DNA from: Comamonadaceae bacterium
GTDB taxonomy: Bacteria > Pseudomonadota > Gammaproteobacteria > Burkholderiales > Burkholderiaceae_C
Assembly (NCBI GenBank): GCA_947460065.1
Contig: CANHGF010000088.1
Span: 1 to 8,326 of the forward strand
DNA: 8,326 bases
Direction of reading: 5' to 3'
Positions 6,028 to 8,326 of the stretch are shown in pieces (the stretch's first letter is position 1; each line of letters opens with the position of its first letter). The notes below the pieces were generated by a model. It saw nothing but the letters and a program-made list of their open reading frames with translations, did not search any database and was not told the origin of the DNA. The position numbers were made by a program, and so were the translations under genes.

Positions 6028-6954
6028 TTACCTTGGAAGCCGACTCTCCAGACCCTTGACCAGGGCCAGCAAGGTCCGATTGACCGGCGTGGCCACGCCC
6101 AGCCGCTCGCCCAGGGCCACCACCGCGCCGTTGACGTAGTCGATTTCAGTGACCGAACCTTTTTCAATGCTTTGCAGCATGGAGGTCTTGAAGTCCGCGC
6201 CCAGCCCGGCCCCGGCCTTGTTCCAGGCGAACAAGGGATCGGTGATGGACAGCGCAATGCCGCGGGCCCGAGCCACCGCCATGGCCTCTTCGACCGCTGC
6301 CACGCCCAGGGTCTGCAACTGCGGCTGCGCGTAGAGGTGACCGTAGCTCAGGCCTGTGATCGCGGTGATGGCGCCGGTGGCCACATTGATCAGGAGCTTG
6401 TCCCACACCGTGCCCAAAATGTTCTGGCTGACGAGTGTGTGCAGGCCCGCCGCGTTGAAGACCTGCGCGATGCGCTGCACCCGCTCGCTCATAGCCCCGT
6501 CAAGCTCGCCCAGGTGGGTATCCTTGCCACGGTAGCCCGCGATCACATGGCCCGGCCCCAGCGGGCTACCGCCCACATAGGTGCGGCCCACCAGCACCCG
6601 CTCGCGGCCCACATGGCGGGCCAGGATGTCCTCATGGCCCAGGCCATTTTGCAGCGAGAGCACATCGGTCTGCGGGCCGATCAGCGCCAGCGCGCCTGCC
6701 ATGGCCTCGTCGGTGTGGAAGGACTTGACCAGCACGATCACCAGGCCCACCGGACCCACCTCTTCGGCCCTCAGCGCTGCACGCACTGCCACGCGGCGGT
6801 CCACGCCGTCGACCCGCATCACCAAACCGTGACGACGCAGATGCTCAACCCGATCGGCGTGCCGATTGATCAGCCAGACCTCCTGCCCGGCCTCGGTCAG
6901 CACACCGCCCATGGCACAGCCCAAGGAGCCGGCGCCCAATACCGCAATCTTCAT
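6028..6954 (-). CDS. panE: Ketopantoate reductase family protein (2-dehydropantoate 2-reductase-like)
   Basis: NADPH-dependent reductase of the ApbA/PanE family, which in pantothenate synthesis reduces 2-dehydropantoate to pantoate. 308 residues, normal length. Rossmann motif GAGSLG (7-12); Arg31 after beta-2 (INRH) suits NADPH. VKSFHTDEA (76-84) and LQNGLGHEDIL (101-111) are family motifs. The catalytic Lys186 is in WDKLLINVATGAI (184-196), and the C-terminal signature TEIDYVNGA (269-277) supplies Glu270 and Asn275. The ATG has a GAGGT ribosome site 5 bases upstream. The gene is the first on the minus strand after the divergent region and ends 112 bp before tetR, which has its own promoter. 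Many bacteria carry several PanE paralogues with unknown 2-oxoacid substrates, so a catabolic role beside the TRAP operon is as likely as pantothenate synthesis. Confidence 0.9.
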   Translation of the reverse strand: MKIAVLGAGSLGCAMGGVLTEAGQEVWLINRHADRVEHLRRHGLVMRVDGVDRRVAVRAALRAEEVGPVGLVIVLVKSFHTDEAMAGALALIGPQTDVLSLQNGLGHEDILARHVGRERVLVGRTYVGGSPLGPGHVIAGYRGKDTHLGELDGAMSERVQRIAQVFNAAGLHTLVSQNILGTVWDKLLINVATGAITAITGLSYGHLYAQPQLQTLGVAAVEEAMAVARARGIALSITDPLFAWNKAGAGLGADFKTSMLQSIEKGSVTEIDYVNGAVVALGERLGVATPVNRTLLALVKGLESRLPR

Positions 6955-7106
6955 GAATACCTCGCAGATTCCATGATCTGGATTGTCGGATCAGGCCCGA
7001 CCCCCTGAGAGTGAGCTGCACCCCTGCGATTAGATATGTTTTTGTCATTAATCATCAGCCTCCAAGTTCATTGATGAGCAAAGCGAGATGGAATACAGTG
7101 AAGAGC
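6955..7106. promoter_or_regulatory. Divergent intergenic region between the panE-like and dehalogenase genes
   Basis: This stretch of about 150 bp must hold the promoters of both divergent genes and includes an AT-richer patch (about 7027-7075). Possible elements are a -10-like TCTAAT read on the minus strand near 7028-7033, and on the plus strand TTGATG (7071-7076), a 17-base spacer and TACAGT (7094-7099) just before the ATG at 7107. Short inverted arms are TGATC/GATCA (6974-6978, 6989-6993), GATTA/TAATC (7028-7032, 7049-7053) and TCATCA/TGATGA (7052-7057, 7072-7077). None is strong enough to call as a defined site. Confidence 0.45.
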
Positions 7107-7838
7107 ATGGTCCATTCCCTCGCCCAGCCCAAGCACGCCGGCATCAAAGCCGTGCTGTTTGACGCCTACGGCACGCTGTTCGACGTCTACAGCGTGGCGC
7201 TGCTGGCCGAGCAGCTCTATCCGGGCCAGGGGCAGGCGCTGAGCCAACTCTGGCGCGACAAGCAGATCGAGTACACCCGACTGGTCAGCAGCAGCGCCAA
7301 GGGTCCGCAGCGCGAGTCGGTGTACCGGCCATTTTGGGAGCTGACCGCCGCCGCCCTGCGCTATGCCTGCAAGCGCATGAAGCTCGAGCTGAACAAGGAG
7401 CGCGAGCAGCAGCTGATGAACCAATACCGGCACCTGTCGTCCTTCCCGGAAAACCGCGAGGTGCTGCAGGCGCTGCGCGAGCGGGGCATCGCTACCGGCA
7501 TCCTGTCCAACGGGGACCGTGCCATGCTCGATGTGGCGATCAAGTCAGCCGGCCTCAGCGATCTGCTCGATCATGTCATCAGTGTCGACCCGATCCGCAA
7601 GTACAAGACCGACCCGCAGGCCTATGCCTTGGGCGAGCAAGCCACCGGCCTGACTGCGGCACAAATCGGCTTTGTCAGCAGCAATGCCTGGGACGCGCTG
7701 GCTGCCACCTGGTATGGCTATGCCACCGTCTGGGTCAACCGCTACCAGCTTCCCTTTGAAGAACTCGACACCGAGCCCCATTACAGCGGCAGCGATCTGC
7801 GCGCGGTGCTGCAGGCCCTGGGGCCGATCCATTCCTGA
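7107..7838 (+). CDS. Haloacid dehalogenase, type II ((S)-2-haloacid dehalogenase family)
   Basis: HAD-superfamily hydrolase of the L-2-haloacid dehalogenase type, which replaces the halogen of short 2-haloacids by hydroxyl (chloroacetate to glycolate, L-2-chloropropionate to D-lactate); cytoplasmic. 243 residues. The catalytic set of the Pseudomonas L-DEX enzyme can be placed: nucleophile Asp19 and Thr23 ([10 protein letters not shown]), Arg50 ([10 protein letters not shown]), Phe76, Ser134 and Asn135 (ILSNGD), Lys167 and Tyr173 (KYKTDPQAY), then Ser191, Asn193 and Asp196 (VSSNAWD). About seven extra residues (within 60-75) lie between Arg50 and Phe76 compared with L-DEX. In-frame starts at GTG 7011, ATG 7074 and GTG 7098 are possible; 7107 gives the most family-like N-terminus, but no start has a good ribosome site. 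glcB follows after 44 bp with no terminator between, so the two are probably co-transcribed. The true substrate may be another small 2-substituted acid. Confidence 0.87.
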   Translation: MVHSLAQPKHAGIKAVLFDAYGTLFDVYSVALLAEQLYPGQGQALSQLWRDKQIEYTRLVSSSAKGPQRESVYRPFWELTAAALRYACKRMKLELNKEREQQLMNQYRHLSSFPENREVLQALRERGIATGILSNGDRAMLDVAIKSAGLSDLLDHVISVDPIRKYKTDPQAYALGEQATGLTAAQIGFVSSNAWDALAATWYGYATVWVNRYQLPFEELDTEPHYSGSDLRAVLQALGPIHS

Positions 7839-7882
7839 ATCCCTCCATCCTTCTTTCAATCCTCGACACAGGAGACACCTCC

Positions 7883-8326
7883 ATGACCGAACGCACCCAA
7901 GTCCACCGCCTGCAAGTTGCCGCCGAGCTGCACCGTTTCATTGAAGACCGGGTGCTGCCCGGCACCGGCATTGCGCCCGCGCAGTTCTGGCAAGGCTTTG
8001 ATGCCATCGTGGCCGACCTGGCGCCCAAGAACATCGCCTTGCTCGCCGAACGCGATCGCCCGCAGGTCGAACTCGACGGCTGGCACCGGGTGCATCCCGG
8101 CCCGATTGCCGACATGGCCGCCTACCGCGCCTTCCTCGAGAAGATCGGCTACCTGGTCAAGCCGCCCAAGTCGGCCAAGATCACCACCCGCAAGGTCGAT
8201 GACGAGCTGGCCACCCAGGCTGGTCCGCAGCTGGTGGAGCCCGTGCTCAACGCCCGGTATGCGCTCAACGCGGCCAATGCGCGCTCGGGCTCTCTGTATG
8301 CCGCGCTGTATGGCACCGACGCGATC
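7883..8326 (+). CDS. glcB: Malate synthase G, N-terminal part (3' end beyond the window)
   Basis: Condenses glyoxylate with acetyl-CoA to malate and CoA; the G isoform is a cytoplasmic monomer used in growth on glycolate or glyoxylate. 148 codons of about 720-730 are present. The N-terminus follows the family closely: [20 protein letters not shown] (8-27), the [11 protein letters not shown] segment, [14 protein letters not shown], the WHR segment, IGYLVKPP, and then [20 protein letters not shown] with [18 protein letters not shown] at the window edge. These are signature parts of malate synthase G, not the shorter A form. The catalytic barrel lies beyond the edge. A good ribosome site (AGGAGA, 7 bases upstream) sets the ATG; it can pair with CTCC directly before the ATG. 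The gene follows the dehalogenase by 44 bp. Confidence 0.95.
   Translation, partial: MTERTQVHRLQVAAELHRFIEDRVLPGTGIAPAQFWQGFDAIVADLAPKNIALLAERDRPQVELDGWHRVHPGPIADMAAYRAFLEKIGYLVKPPKSAKITTRKVDDELATQAGPQLVEPVLNARYALNAANARSGSLYAALYGTDAI

Noticed and set aside
5916..6257. Upstream extension of the tetR frame into the panE-like gene (114 more codons)
   Set aside because: The extra stretch overlaps the end of panE in another frame, has no family similarity and lies upstream of a clear tetR promoter and ATG.
6951..6974. Seven-codon frame (MESARYS) overlapping the panE start as ATGA, as a possible leader peptide
   Set aside because: No ribosome site precedes it, and a frame this short arises easily by chance.
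5944..7008. 354-codon open frame on the plus strand opposite the panE-like gene
   Set aside because: Antisense shadow of a gene with all family motifs; composition typical of reverse-frame GC-rich DNA.
7011..7106. Extended N-terminus of the dehalogenase from GTG 7011
   Set aside because: The 32 extra residues do not resemble the family, which begins a few residues before the first beta strand; no ribosome site precedes the GTG.

Overview
The window looks like a stretch of chromosome from a GC-rich betaproteobacterium. The protein flavour (DctP/Q/M TRAP system, malate synthase G preceded by a type II haloacid dehalogenase, extended-N-terminus TetR) suggests Burkholderiales, most likely Comamonadaceae. 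That placement is judged from protein resemblance only; no rRNA or other taxonomic marker is present. I see no tRNA, rRNA, CRISPR array, insertion sequence or integrase. No gene has an obvious frameshift, and two genes run off the window edges.

Left block, all on the minus strand, transcribed right to left: panE-like reductase (6954-6028), tetR regulator (5915-5208), TRAP small permease dctQ (5118-4579), TRAP large permease dctM (4561-3281), TRAP binding protein dctP (3195-2194), a strong intrinsic terminator (2178-2141), a Gfo/Idh/MocA dehydrogenase (2120-1074), a type II 3-dehydroquinate dehydratase aroQ (1040-597) and a shikimate/quinate dehydrogenase family protein (600 to the left edge). 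The last two genes overlap by ATGA. A solute importer, two NAD(P)-type dehydrogenases and a dehydroquinase under a local TetR look like an uptake and catabolic operon for quinate, shikimate or a related hydroxylated cyclohexane carboxylate, rather than housekeeping aromatic biosynthesis. The AroE-like protein has an Asp where NADP enzymes of the family usually have an N-R-T motif, and an altered SxS substrate motif, so its substrate may be atypical. The enzyme expected next, 3-dehydroshikimate dehydratase, is not in the window and may lie to the left.

Right block, plus strand: a type II (S)-2-haloacid dehalogenase family gene (7107-7838), then the first 148 codons of malate synthase G, glcB (7883 to the right edge). 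A dehalogenase acting on haloacetate would give glycolate, which oxidises to glyoxylate, the substrate of malate synthase, so the pair makes metabolic sense. The blocks diverge from an AT-richer intergenic region of about 150 bp (6955-7106).

Regulatory signals worth attention are an imperfect palindrome upstream of dctQ (5155-5168), a good candidate TetR operator; a promoter placed so that the tetR mRNA would be leaderless; and the terminator between dctP and the dehydrogenase, which would split transporter and enzyme expression.
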